Under the pieces are notes generated by a model that saw nothing but the letters and a program-made list of their open reading frames with translations, had not been told where the DNA came from and made no database searches. From positions 744,001-808,000 of the forward strand of contig CBDAVA010000003.1 of NCBI GenBank assembly GCA_965200785.1: a stretch of 64,000 nucleotides of DNA, in the 5' to 3' direction. Positions within the stretch are counted from its first letter, which is position 1. Each line of letters begins with the position of its first letter. Shown here one piece after another: positions 16,297-23,907 of this stretch. The stretch comes from Bin95 sp965200785 (GTDB lineage: Bacteria; Pseudomonadota; Alphaproteobacteria; Bin95). Both the position numbers and the translations under genes were made by a program.

Positions 16297-17903
16297 AGGC
16301 CTTCGCCGCATTGCTGGACGCGCTCTTCACGGCGCCGGCGCCTGCCGCGCGGCTGCGCCTGATCGCGCGCTATTTCGAGGCCGCGGCGGAGCCGGACCGG
16401 GGTTGGGCGCTCGCGATTCTGGCGGGCGGCCTCGACACGGCCTGTATGCGCCCGGCGGCGTTCCGTGCGCTGGCGGCGGAGCGCATGGACGATGCGCTGT
16501 TGCGGCTGTCGCTCGATTTCGTTGGCGACCCGGTTGAGACCGCGGCGCTGCTCTGGCCCGAAAGCGAGAGTGCATCCCGCCCGCCTTCCCTGGCCGAGGC
16601 AGCGCCGGCGCTCGCCGGCTGCTCCAGCGCAGCAGCGCCCCGCCTGCTCGCCGAATGGTTCGACAGATCGAGCGCCTCTGTCCGCTTCGCGCTCGCCCAA
16701 CTCGCGGCGGGCCGCCGGCCTCCCGGCGTTTCGCCCCGGCTGGCGAGAACGGCGCTCGCCCGCGCCTTCCGCGCCGATCTCGGCGCAATCGAGGAGGTCT
16801 GGCACGGGCAGGCCCCGCCCTATGGGCCGCTATTCGCCTGGCTGGAGGGCCGCGCGGCGCGCCCCGATACCGTCGCCGGGTTCCGTCCGCTCATGCCGGT
16901 CCGGGACCTCGACGAAACCGCCGCGGCCGGCCTGGACCTCTCCCGCTGCCGTGTCGAACGCCAATGGCCCGGCCTGCGCGTGCAGGTCGTCGCGGAAGCC
17001 GGGCGCCGCCGCCTCTACAGCGGTTCGGGGGACGACATCTCCCGCCTGTTTCCCGACATCATTGCGGCGGCAGAGGGGCTGGACGGAGTCTTCGACGGCG
17101 TGCTGATGGCGGCGCGGGGCCCGGACGGGCCGCCTTACAGGCAGGGGCCGCGCGAGGCGCTCGCAAGACGGCTCGGGCGCAAGACCGTCCCGCGCCGCCT
17201 GCCGGCCGAGGCCCCGGTCTTCATCCGGCTGTTCGACATGCTGTTTGACGGCGGCGCGGACATCCGGGCGCTGCCGCTCCGCAGCCGCCGGGCGCGGCTG
17301 GAGGCGCGGGTCTGTGGGCGGGCGGGCTTCGACCTGTCGCCGCCGCTCGCGCTGGAGGGGCCGGAGGCGCTCGACGCCTTCCGCGCGGCGGGTGTCTCGC
17401 TGGTGCTGAAGCCGGCGGACGCCCCCTATCTTCCAGGCGGCCCGCCTTGGCTTGTGCGCAAGGCCGCGCGGCAAACGGTCCGCGCGCTGCTGCTCGCCGT
17501 CCGTCCGGCCGCAAGCGGGGACGACGGTTCCATCTACAGCGTCGCCCTTCGCAGCAGCGGCGCGCCGGTCGCTGTCGGCGACGCGCCCTGCCGCCTCGCG
17601 GAAGCGGAGCGCGAGCGGCTGGCCCGCTGGATACGCGCGCGCATCTCGGGGCGCCACGGCCCTGTCCGGACCGTCGAACCGGCGCTCGTGCTCGAAGTCG
17701 CGTTCGAGGCGGTGCGCCCCGCGCCGCGCCGCAAGGCCGGCGTCGCGCTGGAACGCCCGGAGATAATGCGTATCCTCTGGGATCTGCCGGCGGCTGCGGC
17801 CGACAGTCTGGAGCGCCTGGCGGCCCGGCAGCCGGATCCGGAGGCGCGGCAACAGGAGCCGGCGCCGCCAGGAACGGACGCCCGGCCGGAGCAATGCGCA
17901 TGA
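16293..17903 (+). CDS. Degenerate ATP-dependent DNA ligase of the ligase-associated cassette (probably inactive)
   Basis: A 536-residue homologue of the cassette's ATP-dependent ligase. The N-terminal DNA-binding domain (LIARYFEAA, IEEVWHGQAPPYGPLFAWLEGRAARP), the nucleotidyltransferase core and the OB domain are recognisable. Motif I, normally EWKWDGIR, reads ERQWPGLR (residues 222-229), so the AMP-accepting Lys is Gln224 (codon 16962-16964). Motif III LDGEL is FDGVL (Val270), motif IV reads GVSLVLK (no Glu), and motif VI RFPRxxRxRxDK is ERPEIMRILWDL. By known ligase chemistry it cannot self-adenylate. The frame is intact and translationally coupled on both sides, so it is likely maintained as a structural or DNA-binding pseudoenzyme. 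Confidence 0.85.
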   Translation: MKAFAALLDALFTAPAPAARLRLIARYFEAAAEPDRGWALAILAGGLDTACMRPAAFRALAAERMDDALLRLSLDFVGDPVETAALLWPESESASRPPSLAEAAPALAGCSSAAAPRLLAEWFDRSSASVRFALAQLAAGRRPPGVSPRLARTALARAFRADLGAIEEVWHGQAPPYGPLFAWLEGRAARPDTVAGFRPLMPVRDLDETAAAGLDLSRCRVERQWPGLRVQVVAEAGRRRLYSGSGDDISRLFPDIIAAAEGLDGVFDGVLMAARGPDGPPYRQGPREALARRLGRKTVPRRLPAEAPVFIRLFDMLFDGGADIRALPLRSRRARLEARVCGRAGFDLSPPLALEGPEALDAFRAAGVSLVLKPADAPYLPGGPPWLVRKAARQTVRALLLAVRPAASGDDGSIYSVALRSSGAPVAVGDAPCRLAEAERERLARWIRARISGRHGPVRTVEPALVLEVAFEAVRPAPRRKAGVALERPEIMRILWDLPAAAADSLERLAARQPDPEARQQEPAPPGTDARPEQCA

Positions 17904-18943
17904 TTCCTGCGGACCAGTCGATCGCCGCCGCCATGTCCGCCCAGGCGGAGCTTCACCACCGCTACCTGCTCGGCCTCGAGCTGATGGTCGCCATGCGGGA
18001 GGGGCCGGAGGCGCTCGGGGAATGGATATTCCGGCTCTTCCGCCGCCAGCATGAGGAGAAGTTCCTGTCGAGTTTCAGGAAGCTCGGCCTGGAGGGCCTG
18101 CCGGACGCCGTGGCCTGCGCCCGGTATCACGCGCTCTCGAATGTCATCGGCGGCGTCGCGGTCGAATATATGGAGGAGTCTGACACCAAGGCCTGGGTGC
18201 GCTTCCGCTATCCACGCTGGATGTATGACGGGCCGGCGATCTGCGGTATGCCCGTCGAGGCGAGCCGGGGCTTCCTGCACGGCTGGTATGCGCGAAACGG
18301 CGTTTCGCTGAACAATCCCCGACTCGGCTTCGTCTGCGTTTCGGAAGACATGACCGGCGAGTTCGGGTTCTGTGGATATTTCAGGGAATATGACCGCGAT
18401 CTCGGCGAGGATGAGCGTCTGGTCTTCGCGCCCGGCGAACGCCCGCCGCCCTGGGACCCCGGGCGGCAGCCGACCCTGCCCCAGGCCGGCTGGAGCAAGG
18501 AGCGCCTCGCCAGGGCCAACCGGAACTATGCGGTCGACTATATCCGCAACGGCGTCTGCGAGCTGGCGACCGCCATCGGGGAAGCGAAGGCGCTCGAGCA
18601 CGGCAAGCGCGCCGCGCGGCTGACCGGCCTGCAGCACTATCGCCAACTGGCCGAGCAGGTGGGCGGCGTGGACGGCGGCCCGAAGGACGCAGCCGGTTTC
18701 CTCGCAGCCATGTTCCGGGGCATGGGCGACGGCGCGGCAGCGGAGGAAGCCGGAGACGGCGCCGCCGCGCTCCGGCAAACGGGGCTCCGGATCGTGCGCG
18801 GCCTCGCCGGGCGCGAACGCGACACTCTGCTGGCCTGCTGGATAGAGCTCTGGAAGGGCGCTGTCGCCTCGCACCGCCAATTCATGGAGGTCGAGGCGGC
18901 AGAGGAAGAGGACACCCTGCTCTGGACCATCCGCCCGGCATGA
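17900..18943 (+). CDS. Conserved-looking hypothetical protein coupled to the ligase-like gene
   Basis: A 347-residue soluble protein that I do not recognise. It is rich in aromatic residues and cysteines in the middle (VRFRYPRWMYDGPAICGMP, RGFLHGWYARNGVSL, GEFGFCGYFREYDRD). The C-terminal half is helical and Ala-rich. Its ATG overlaps the ligase-like stop (ATGA), and an ATG six bases earlier is also possible. The coupling suggests it works with the DNA-repair cassette, but sequence alone gives no function. No signal peptide or membrane segment is visible. Confidence 0.65.
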   Translation: MIPADQSIAAAMSAQAELHHRYLLGLELMVAMREGPEALGEWIFRLFRRQHEEKFLSSFRKLGLEGLPDAVACARYHALSNVIGGVAVEYMEESDTKAWVRFRYPRWMYDGPAICGMPVEASRGFLHGWYARNGVSLNNPRLGFVCVSEDMTGEFGFCGYFREYDRDLGEDERLVFAPGERPPPWDPGRQPTLPQAGWSKERLARANRNYAVDYIRNGVCELATAIGEAKALEHGKRAARLTGLQHYRQLAEQVGGVDGGPKDAAGFLAAMFRGMGDGAAAEEAGDGAAALRQTGLRIVRGLAGRERDTLLACWIELWKGAVASHRQFMEVEAAEEEDTLLWTIRPA

Positions 18944-18982
18944 ATAGAAAGAAGAAAGAGCACATCTACGACAAACGCCTGA

Positions 18983-19497
18983 TCCGGGCTAGCCGCCGAG
19001 AGTGAGGCGATGGAGACGGTGATGATCGACGCCACCCACCTGAAGGCGCATCGCACCGCAGCCAGCTTGCTCAAGAAGGGGCTCTTTCGCGCTGTATCAG
19101 ATGCACCCGAGGCGGCATAAACTACAAGCTCCACGCGGTTTGCGAGGGCGATGGCAAGCCCTTGATGCTGTTGCTGACCGAGGGCCAGGTCGCCGATTGC
19201 TGCGACGCTGTTGCCCGCCTTGTCGGATGCCAATGCCCGGATTGGCGACAAGGGCTATGACAGCGACCGTTTCCGGGAGGCTCTTGCCAGTCGGGAGATT
19301 CCTTGCTGCATCCCCGGGCCGAGCCAACCGCAAGCAACCCATCGACTATGACATCGAGCTCTACAAGAGGCGCACTCTCATCGAGCCCCTGTCCGGCAGC
19401 CTCAAGGATCGGCGGCGCATCGCCATGCAATACGATCGATGCGCCCACACCTTCTTCAGCGCCATCTGTATTGCTGCCACTGTCCTCTTACGGTTAA
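18983..19497 (+). pseudogene. IS5-family transposase, decayed copy
   Basis: Successive pieces of an IS5/IS427-type DDE transposase appear in different frames: VMIDATHLKAHRTAASLLKKG, a stop, YKLHAVCEGDGKPL, a shift, IGDKGYDSDRFREALASREI, another shift, and RRIAMQYDRCAHTFFSAICI. DDE residues are present in the order D..D..E, but at least three frame disruptions make it non-functional. The N-terminal third is missing here; an N-terminal piece of the same family lies at 21080. No intact terminal inverted repeats were seen. Confidence 0.85.
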
Positions 19498-19509
19498 GAA
19501 TCATGAGCC

Positions 19510-19710
19510 TAGAAGAGCCGCCGCGTCGAATGGTCATCTTCTTCGGTCGGTTCGCCGTAGCGCTGCCTCACGATATCGTACTCATACAGATGGAAGAAAG
19601 TGCAGACCATGGCATGCTGGATTGCACTGCACAAGGCCTCTAGGGACGAGATTGCCGCATGTTGATGCGCTGCCAGAGGACAGGCTGCTACTCTTGCAGC
19701 ACATCAGGGG
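19510..19710 (-). pseudogene. Unrecognised minus-strand coding remnant
   Basis: A minus-strand frame of about 65 codons ends with a protein-like C-terminus: AIQHAMVCTFFHLYEYDIV followed by RQRYGEPTEEDDHSTRRLF and a stop. A stop codon also lies immediately upstream of the frame. The composition looks coding, but there is no start or recognisable family, so it is probably the tail of a disrupted gene next to the IS5 wreckage. The rest of the gene-free stretch 19498-19850 shows nothing else. Confidence 0.3.
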
Positions 19711-19850
19711 AGTATCGGAGGGAACATCCTGGGCGACAGCAACGGTGAGATCACCCAGCCCGACGGTGCCAGAAATGACCGCGGTCAGATAGATATGAGA
19801 AAGTTCTCGAAATAGCCGAATTTGACATGTCTATCCGACAAAGGTAACAA

Positions 19851-20837
19851 TTGAATTGCATCCACATGGAGACCTGTTCTATGTACTGCGATACTTGTTG
19901 CGAGATCGTGGAAATAGCCTACGAGTTGCACTGTTCCCGTAATGACGAAATGTCTATCAGGGACGGTGCGTTGATCTCCTTGGGGAGATGTACGAAGTGC
20001 GAAAAGAGATTTCGATCAAAATATGAGGATATCGAATTGCAAGGATTTCACCTTCCCAACCTCGATGCGTCAAAGTTTGATCATGTCCGCAGGTCTCACT
20101 TTACGTTTCCAATTCGGCGAAGGTCTAAAGCCATGCACTCCATGGTACAAGAACATTGGGATTATAGAGATATGACATCAATCTCAATACCACTCGCCTT
20201 TCACTCCATACAGGGAGAATTGCGGGGCGTGCCCGTAGGAGAAGGAACCACGGCGGATCAAATGCCCCTGACGAAGCAGGGCGACCCTCATCTGGCTGCG
20301 GAGATGGCGCAAGCCTACTTGCATGCCTATTACGCTGTCATGCCCCAGGAGCTGCCCCCGACAAGGTTGAGCCGGATTTTACCGGCCCTGTCTCTTCTCC
20401 TGATGGCGGCGGAGATAGGTCTCAAGGCGCTTCTCCTGAAGCGTGGATCCAATTGTAAAAAAACGCATTCCCTGTCGGATTTGTATCATTCCCTTCCGGA
20501 TTCGGTAAGGGATCGGATTCAGTCTGATTTTTCGAAGACCATCGGTTGCCGGAACCTGCATGAGATAAGAAGGCATTCGCCTGTGGTCGGGCAAGTACTG
20601 TCTCGTTATGAAAATACTTATGGCATCGTCAAAAACTATGCCCTTTCCGATGTCAGGTACATATTCGAGGAAGGCCGAACAGATGAACTTTATTGGCCAG
20701 AAGGTTGGGGAGATAAACCGGATCAACGCTATGCTCACGACATTCCCTTCCCAGTATTTCTCCCCGAGATTGTGCGAATATTCGTTGCGATCTTTCATGA
20801 CACCGAGATGCTGGAAACGAAATTAACGGAATCCTGA
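19851..20837 (+). CDS. Putative zinc-cysteine and HEPN-like domain protein
   Basis: A 328-residue protein with clearly lower GC than its neighbours. The N-terminus holds clustered cysteines (C13, C16, C17, C28, C47, C50, with RCTKCEKRF), like a zinc ribbon. Residues 181-216 (LLLMAAEIGLKALLLKRG then KKTHSLSDLYHSLP) match the helix-turn pattern of HEPN domains, common in RNA-cleaving defence and toxin proteins. A clear RX4-6H catalytic motif is not obvious. The start is TTG, with an AAAGG-like site; ATG at 19866 is the alternative. Flanking IS5 fragments suggest acquisition by transfer. Confidence 0.6.
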   Translation: MNCIHMETCSMYCDTCCEIVEIAYELHCSRNDEMSIRDGALISLGRCTKCEKRFRSKYEDIELQGFHLPNLDASKFDHVRRSHFTFPIRRRSKAMHSMVQEHWDYRDMTSISIPLAFHSIQGELRGVPVGEGTTADQMPLTKQGDPHLAAEMAQAYLHAYYAVMPQELPPTRLSRILPALSLLLMAAEIGLKALLLKRGSNCKKTHSLSDLYHSLPDSVRDRIQSDFSKTIGCRNLHEIRRHSPVVGQVLSRYENTYGIVKNYALSDVRYIFEEGRTDELYWPEGWGDKPDQRYAHDIPFPVFLPEIVRIFVAIFHDTEMLETKLTES

Positions 20838-21079
20838 CCAAGAAACCCTGCTCGAAGGAGGCGGTGGCGGAAACATGTCGACGGCATCGTCGTGGTACTC
20901 TAGGTATGGCTGCGGCATCTTGCGTCGATCTGCCTTGCGGGGCCGTAAGCCTTCGGTGCAGTTGTCAATTACCTACATCTTGATGGTGTTCTAGGTTCAA
21001 TCGACATTCATGGTTTACTTGGCAGGGATTGTATAATTCATGGTTTTCCAACTAATCTTCAGTTGGAGGCGTGTAATGA

Positions 21080-21186
21080 ATGGTGAAGCGGTACGAGTTG
21101 ACGGACGCGCAGTGGGTTCGGATTGAAGGCCTGCTTATGGGCAAGCCGGGCGATCCGGACTTGCGCCGTGCGCGCTTCCGCTGCAG
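21080..21186 (+). pseudogene. IS5-family transposase, N-terminal remnant
   Basis: The frame reads VKRYELTDAQWVRIEGLL then GKPGDP, the conserved start of IS5-family transposases, and loses similarity after about 25 codons where the dioxygenase beta gene ends on the other strand. The leader just upstream (TTCCAACTAATCTTCAGTTGG, 21047-21067) contains a short inverted repeat around an AATCTTC core. Together with 18983-19497 it may be the two ends of one split element. 20838-21079 otherwise holds no gene that I can see. Confidence 0.65.
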
Positions 21187-21660
21187 TCATATCGGAATAA
21201 CAATCAGCACATCGACGCGTCGCGATTCCAGCACGGCGGCGCGCTCCTGTATCAGTACCTCTTCGGCATCGTAGCGAATCAGGTCGCTGTAATTGCCGGC
21301 GGCGAACAGGTCCATGCGTCCGTCCTGCATGGTCCGCATCACAATGAAGCTGCTGTCTGCGCGGACCAGCCCGCCCTCGGCCCCGCTGATGCGCGGCTGG
21401 CCCAGAATGTGCCGATAGCGGTGCGGCTCGTAGATATTGGCGGTGCGCAGCGCCCGGATGCGGTCCTGCATCATGCCGCGGCCCTCGCAGAGCATGATGC
21501 CGACCGGCAGGCCGCGCGCCTCGTTGTCGCGCGTGGTGATGCGGTAGCGCCCGTCCTCGGCGAAGAAACCGGGCCAGGCCTCCAGGTCGTCCCCGTCTAT
21601 GGTCCAGGCGTAATCGAGCAGGAAATCCTCGATCCGCCGGCGCGCCTCCGCATCGATCAT
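21187..21660 (-). CDS. Aromatic-ring-hydroxylating dioxygenase, beta subunit
   Basis: A 157-residue small subunit with the SnoaL/cystatin-like fold of ring-hydroxylating oxygenases: RRRIEDFLLDYAWTIDGDDL, then WPGFFAEDGRYRITTRDN, then RTANIYEPHRYRHILG. Beta subunits hold the alpha3beta3 hexamer together and carry no cofactor. The ATG overlaps the alpha stop codon (ATGA). Its 3' end abuts IS5 debris, but the C-terminus (RRVDVLIVIPI) looks complete. Confidence 0.85.
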   Translation of the reverse strand: MIDAEARRRIEDFLLDYAWTIDGDDLEAWPGFFAEDGRYRITTRDNEARGLPVGIMLCEGRGMMQDRIRALRTANIYEPHRYRHILGQPRISGAEGGLVRADSSFIVMRTMQDGRMDLFAAGNYSDLIRYDAEEVLIQERAAVLESRRVDVLIVIPI

Positions 21661-22916
21661 GCGTAGCCCATCAGGCCGCGATAGCCGCTCCAGAAGCCGC
21701 GGATCGAGACTTCCGTCGCGCGCGAGGTCTCGCTGGACTCGAGGCCGCGTCCGCCCATTTCCAACACGGCCGCGGCGTCGCCGCTGCCTCTGGTGCCGCG
21801 CTGGACGAACTCGTTGATGCAGCCGTCCTCGAGCGACACCAGGCCCGCGGCGCCGGTGAGATTGGCCTGCAATATGCGCATCCGGGTCATCTCTTCGCTG
21901 TCGTCCGCATAGCCGACATAGCTCCAGACAAGCTCGGTCTCTTCCAGGCCGCGGGGGATGAAATTGCGCACACACAGCGAGTTCAGCGTGAAATGGACGG
22001 CGAGCGTCGGGAAGACGGACTGGATGGAATGGGTGATGCCGTCCTCGAATTCGTCCTCCGTCTCCAGCAATGCGGGCCCCTGGAGCCGCGAATCATAGCT
22101 GGCGGAATGGACCTTGGCCTCGCTGTATTCGGCGGCCTCCTGCAAGGTGGCGCGCTTGGCGTAGCTGATATGGTGCCACGGCGTGCCTTCCGACAGCAGG
22201 ATGCCGCCGTCCATGTCGAGCCGGTTCACCCGGAAGGTCGTGTAGAAGGTATGCAGCAACGTGGCGTGATAGGAATCGCGCACATTCTCGGCATAGAGCT
22301 TCCAGTTGTTGTGGATGATCTGGCTGTGCACACCGAGCAGTTTCAGCGGGCGCGAGCCGAGATTGCGTTTCAGGAAGCGCGCCATGGTCGGCCCGACCCA
22401 CTCCTCGACCGACGGCATGGCCGGCTCGAAGGTGCCGAACACCAGGCCGCAGAACACCTCGACGCGGATCGGCTGCATCCGATGCCGTGCGGGGTCGAAA
22501 TCCGCCGGCATACCGCCCTTGCCCTTCAGCCCGTTGCGGAAGGCGACGCCCTTGAGCCGCCCGTCCAGGCCGTAGGTCCAGGCGTGATAGATGCAGGAGA
22601 AGGATTTGCGGTTGCCCCGTTCGGCGAGGCAGACCAGCGCCCCCTTGTGCGCGCAGCGGTTGACCATGCCGTGCAGCGCGCCGTCCTCGCCGCGGGCGAC
22701 GACAACGGGCGTTTCGCCGATGGCCGCGGTCCGGAAGTCCCCGGGTTCCGCAACCTCCAGCTCCAGGCACAGATAGTTCCATACCGGCCCCCGGAACAGC
22801 CGCTCCTGCTCCAGCGCATAAACGCCCGGATCGGAAAAGAGGCGGAACGGGACACGGGAGACGCCGCCTTCGGGCCAGGCCGGCAGCATATCGGCCACCG
22901 CCGCCGGGGCGCTCAT
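21657..22916 (-). CDS. Aromatic-ring-hydroxylating dioxygenase, alpha subunit (Rieske)
   Basis: A 419-residue catalytic subunit. The Rieske 2Fe-2S ligands are Cys88/His90 (NRCAHKG) and Cys108/His111 (SCIYHAW). The mononuclear iron site has His217 and His222 (RDSYHATLLH), with an acidic ligand expected near residue 370. Such enzymes add O2 to aromatic rings using electrons from a ferredoxin and reductase, which are not encoded nearby. It overlaps the aldolase-family gene upstream and the beta gene downstream by 4 bp each, so the three are one operon. The substrate is unknown. Confidence 0.9.
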   Translation of the reverse strand: MSAPAAVADMLPAWPEGGVSRVPFRLFSDPGVYALEQERLFRGPVWNYLCLELEVAEPGDFRTAAIGETPVVVARGEDGALHGMVNRCAHKGALVCLAERGNRKSFSCIYHAWTYGLDGRLKGVAFRNGLKGKGGMPADFDPARHRMQPIRVEVFCGLVFGTFEPAMPSVEEWVGPTMARFLKRNLGSRPLKLLGVHSQIIHNNWKLYAENVRDSYHATLLHTFYTTFRVNRLDMDGGILLSEGTPWHHISYAKRATLQEAAEYSEAKVHSASYDSRLQGPALLETEDEFEDGITHSIQSVFPTLAVHFTLNSLCVRNFIPRGLEETELVWSYVGYADDSEEMTRMRILQANLTGAAGLVSLEDGCINEFVQRGTRGSGDAAAVLEMGGRGLESSETSRATEVSIRGFWSGYRGLMGYA

Positions 22917-23806
22917 TGCGGCAGGCCCATCAATGCAGCCGCAATCGCGCTCTGCTGGGCGAGGGAAGCAGCCGGCATGGGCCGGCGCGGCAGGCCGCCC
23001 GCAACGCCCTGGCAGTCGAGCGCCGCCTTGACGGCCGCCGGCAGATTGTCGTCGATCATCGCGTTCCACAACGCCAGCAGCCGCCCGTGCAGGTCAAGCG
23101 CCGCCTTGTGGTCGCCGGCGGCCACTGCGTCCCACAACGCCACAACGGCCCTGGGAGCGGCCGTCAGGATCGCTGCAATCGCGCCATGCGCCCCGAGCAC
23201 GAAGGATGGATACATCAGCGCATCGACCGCGCTCATAATGCGCGCGCCGGCCGGCGCGGTCGCCATCAGGTCCGCAAGCAGCTTGAGATCCCCGGCGCTT
23301 TGCTTGACGCCGACCACGCCGGGTATCTCGGTCATGATCTCCACCAGCAATTCCGGCGACAGGTAGGTCCAGGGCACGACATTGTAAATGACCACCGGCG
23401 CGGCGACGGCCTCCGCCATCTCGCGGAAATGCGCCTTCATATGGTGGTCGTCGGGCCGGAAGAGATAATGCACCGGCGTCACCTGCAGCGCCGCTGCGCC
23501 GGCTTCGGCCGCCGCCGCGCCGCGCTCGATCGCCTGCCGGGTCGAGTCAACGATGATGCCCGCAATCACCGGAACGCGCCCGTCCGCCTCCTCGACCGCG
23601 ATTTCCGTCAGCCGGCAAACCTCGTCCGTGGAAAGCGCATGGCCCTCTCCGGTGCTGCCCGCAACCGCCAGCCCGTGAACGCCGGCCTCCAGGAGGAAAC
23701 GCGCCTCCGCGCGGAACGCCGCCTCTTCTATCTCGCCCGCCGCCGAAAAGGGCGTTGTCATGGGCGGGACGATGCCCCGGATCGCATCTGGCCCGAATTC
23801 CGTCAT
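22913..23806 (-). CDS. Dihydrodipicolinate synthase/N-acetylneuraminate lyase family aldolase
   Basis: A 297-residue TIM-barrel class I aldolase. It has AGSTGEGHALS (residues 49-59), catalytic Tyr141 (VVIYNVVPW) and Schiff-base Lys168 (GVKQSAGD). It is probably not the lysine-pathway DapA, since it is coupled to dioxygenase genes. Some members of this family are hydratase-aldolases that cleave ring-fission side chains (NahE type), which would fit the operon, but that is inference. GGGAGGCAAG precedes the ATG. Confidence 0.85.
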   Translation of the reverse strand: MTEFGPDAIRGIVPPMTTPFSAAGEIEEAAFRAEARFLLEAGVHGLAVAGSTGEGHALSTDEVCRLTEIAVEEADGRVPVIAGIIVDSTRQAIERGAAAAEAGAAALQVTPVHYLFRPDDHHMKAHFREMAEAVAAPVVIYNVVPWTYLSPELLVEIMTEIPGVVGVKQSAGDLKLLADLMATAPAGARIMSAVDALMYPSFVLGAHGAIAAILTAAPRAVVALWDAVAAGDHKAALDLHGRLLALWNAMIDDNLPAAVKAALDCQGVAGGLPRRPMPAASLAQQSAIAAALMGLPQ

Positions 23807-23907
23807 TGTCTTGCCTCCCTGCCGGCCGGACTGTAGCAAAGTCGCCGCGCGGCACAATGCGGAAGGGCGGTTGCGTCCGGCGCCGGCGAACGGGAGTATG
23901 CAAGGCG

